Shown one piece after another: positions 15,129 through 15,557 of a DNA stretch of 15,557 nt. Position numbers and translations under genes: made by a program. Every line of letters begins with the position of its first letter. Within the stretch, counting starts at the first letter, position 1. This stretch comes from Parcubacteria group bacterium GW2011_GWA2_50_10b (GTDB lineage Bacteria; Patescibacteriota; Minisyncoccia; Phycocordibacterales; Zambryskibacteraceae). The notes under the pieces were generated by a model. It saw only the letters and a list, made by a program, of their open reading frames with translations, had not been told where the DNA came from and made no database searches. Location of the stretch: positions 1 to 15,557 of the forward strand of contig LCQJ01000004.1 of the NCBI GenBank assembly GCA_001004085.1. Direction: 5' to 3'.

Positions 15129-15157
15129 AATCCGGATGGTCCCCAGCCATCCGGATT
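15129..15157. terminator. Strong GC-rich hairpin
   Basis: AATCCGGATGG (15129-15139), a 7-nt loop, then the exact complement (15147-15157): 11 bp. On the plus strand it is followed by CCTGTTTTA, so it probably ends the DoxX transcript; it also lies 24 nt after the stop of the small minus-strand ORF. The region 15007-15180 holds no other feature I can support. Confidence 0.65.
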
Positions 15158-15180
15158 CCTGTTTTACGCTCTGCTGGAGC

Positions 15181-15315
15181 CTACCGGCCGCTTTTGTGAG
15201 GCAGCTTCTTGGCAAACATCTTGGCGTTCCGGGTACTGCCCTCCATCCTCGGCGGCCGGGTCAACCGGTCCCCTTTCCTAATCTCCCACTTCTTGTCCAC
15301 TTCTGATCTTTTCAT
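15181..15315 (-). CDS. Small basic protein of unknown function (44 residues)
   Basis: A short frame starting MKRSEVDKKWEIRKGD and ending KKLPHKSGR, with Lys and Arg making up about a third of the residues. I do not recognise it. No membrane segment, no cysteine; a nucleic-acid-binding role is possible but unproven. Its ATG (15315-15313) is the GGGATGA end of repeat copy D, the same arrangement as for three clearly real genes, which is the main argument that it is expressed. TATAAT lies within the repeat at 15358-15353 and another before it at 15412-15407. A strong hairpin follows downstream. The plus-strand frame across it looks like a shadow. Confidence 0.45.
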   Translation of the reverse strand: MKRSEVDKKWEIRKGDRLTRPPRMEGSTRNAKMFAKKLPHKSGR

Positions 15316-15400
15316 CCCGTTAGAAGTTACTTCGATTAAATTTCATAATAATATTATATCCCACTAAAGTATATTGAGTTAGACTTCTAATGGGATTCAT
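15313..15400 (-). repeat. MNPVR inverted repeat, copy D (88 bp)
   Basis: On the minus strand ATGAATCCCATTAGAAGT opens and ACTTCTAACGGGATG closes; 13 of 14 stem positions pair (A opposite C at one, which would be a G-T pair on the other strand). A 26-codon frame starting MNPIRS ends at the TAA inside the closing arm (TTCTAA). The closing ATG starts the 44-residue ORF. Confidence 0.87.
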
Positions 15401-15406
15401 CCCTCT

Positions 15407-15412
15407 ATTATA
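15407..15412 (-). promoter_or_regulatory. Predicted -10 element before repeat copy D
   Basis: TATAAT (15412-15407) ends 6 nt before the ATG that opens the repeat (15400), so transcription would begin essentially at that ATG. The -35 is weak. Confidence 0.45.
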
Positions 15413-15474
15413 GACGGTTTACGGTTAGTAAAATAATTGGCAGTGGTCTCGGGTTAAGTGCCCGCCGGGTCAAC

Positions 15475-15557
15475 CTGTGTTACTATAGAATTGCTATCAA
15501 AAGATACAGAGAGTATATATTATTTCTAGCGATCTTACTCCTGGTTCTCTCAGGTGT
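15475..15557 (+). other. Possible start of a signal-peptide-bearing protein at the right edge
   Basis: One plus frame reads NLCYYRIAIKRYREYILFLAILLLVLSG up to the window edge: basic residues and then a hydrophobic run ending in small residues, like a secretion signal or membrane anchor. There is no ATG, GTG or TTG in frame before it, so the start would have to be unusual or the frame is chance. TATAGA near 15485 could be a -10. Nothing else was seen in 15413-15557. Confidence 0.2.

Noticed and set aside
15066..15281. Plus-strand 71-residue frame
   Set aside because: It crosses the terminator hairpin and lies antisense to the small basic ORF; composition is not protein-like.
3219..15400. A CRISPR array
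   Set aside because: The four copies are kilobases apart, vary in length and lie in gene junctions; there is no regular spacing and no cas gene.

Overview
The window looks like part of a Patescibacteria (Candidate Phyla Radiation) chromosome, most likely a Parcubacteria-type lineage. Support: a one-direction type IV pilus operon with no PilP, PilQ or other outer-membrane genes, compact gene spacing (stop and start codons touching or overlapping), few Shine-Dalgarno sites, promoters that lie almost on the start codon, and LigA and ComF proteins that have lost zinc-ligand cysteines. The assignment is inference from architecture; no database was searched.

Layout. 1-198: left edge with a strong ribosome binding site but no gene I can name. 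199-13279 (minus strand): a pilus locus, in transcription order pilM, an unrelated-looking 71-residue gene with its own promoter and terminator, pilN-like, pilO-like, pilB, a 134-bp MITE-like element, a CheY-like receiver gene, pilT, pilC, major pilin, prepilin peptidase pilD, four minor pilins (GspH-, PilW/J-, PilV/I- and PilX/K-like), and ligA as the last gene. 13280-13963 (plus): comF, divergent from pilM with nearly no space between. 14028-14432 (minus): a membrane-anchored protein. 14641-15006 (plus): a DoxX-family membrane protein. 15181-15315 (minus): a 44-residue basic ORF. 15401-15557: right edge with no certain gene.

How the genes work together. PilM/N/O form the cytoplasmic and inner platform, PilC the membrane platform, PilB powers extension and PilT retraction. 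PilD cleaves and methylates the prepilins, the major pilin makes the fibre and the four minor pilins probably form the tip complex. ComF beside pilM and ligA at the operon end fit a role in DNA uptake, but this is inference.

The most unusual content is between the genes. Four copies (A 3219-3287, B 10922-10992, C 14430-14558, D 15313-15400) of an inverted repeat with ends ATGAATCCC(G/A)TTAGAA and TTCTAA(C/T)GGGATGA occur, all in the same orientation. In all four, the ATG at the GGGATGA end is the start codon of the next gene, while the other end opens a small frame beginning MNP(V/I)R(N/S). The stems differ between copies but stay paired. A second family (TTCGACAAGCTCACTATAAA-like) fills two other stop-to-start gaps. 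A third element, the MITE-like one at 8482-8615, has 18-bp perfect terminal inverted repeats, a 5-bp target duplication, and appears to build a promoter across its end for the receiver gene. A 13-bp inverted repeat is also embedded in ligA coding sequence. Together these suggest repeats that live in the joints of operons without breaking them.
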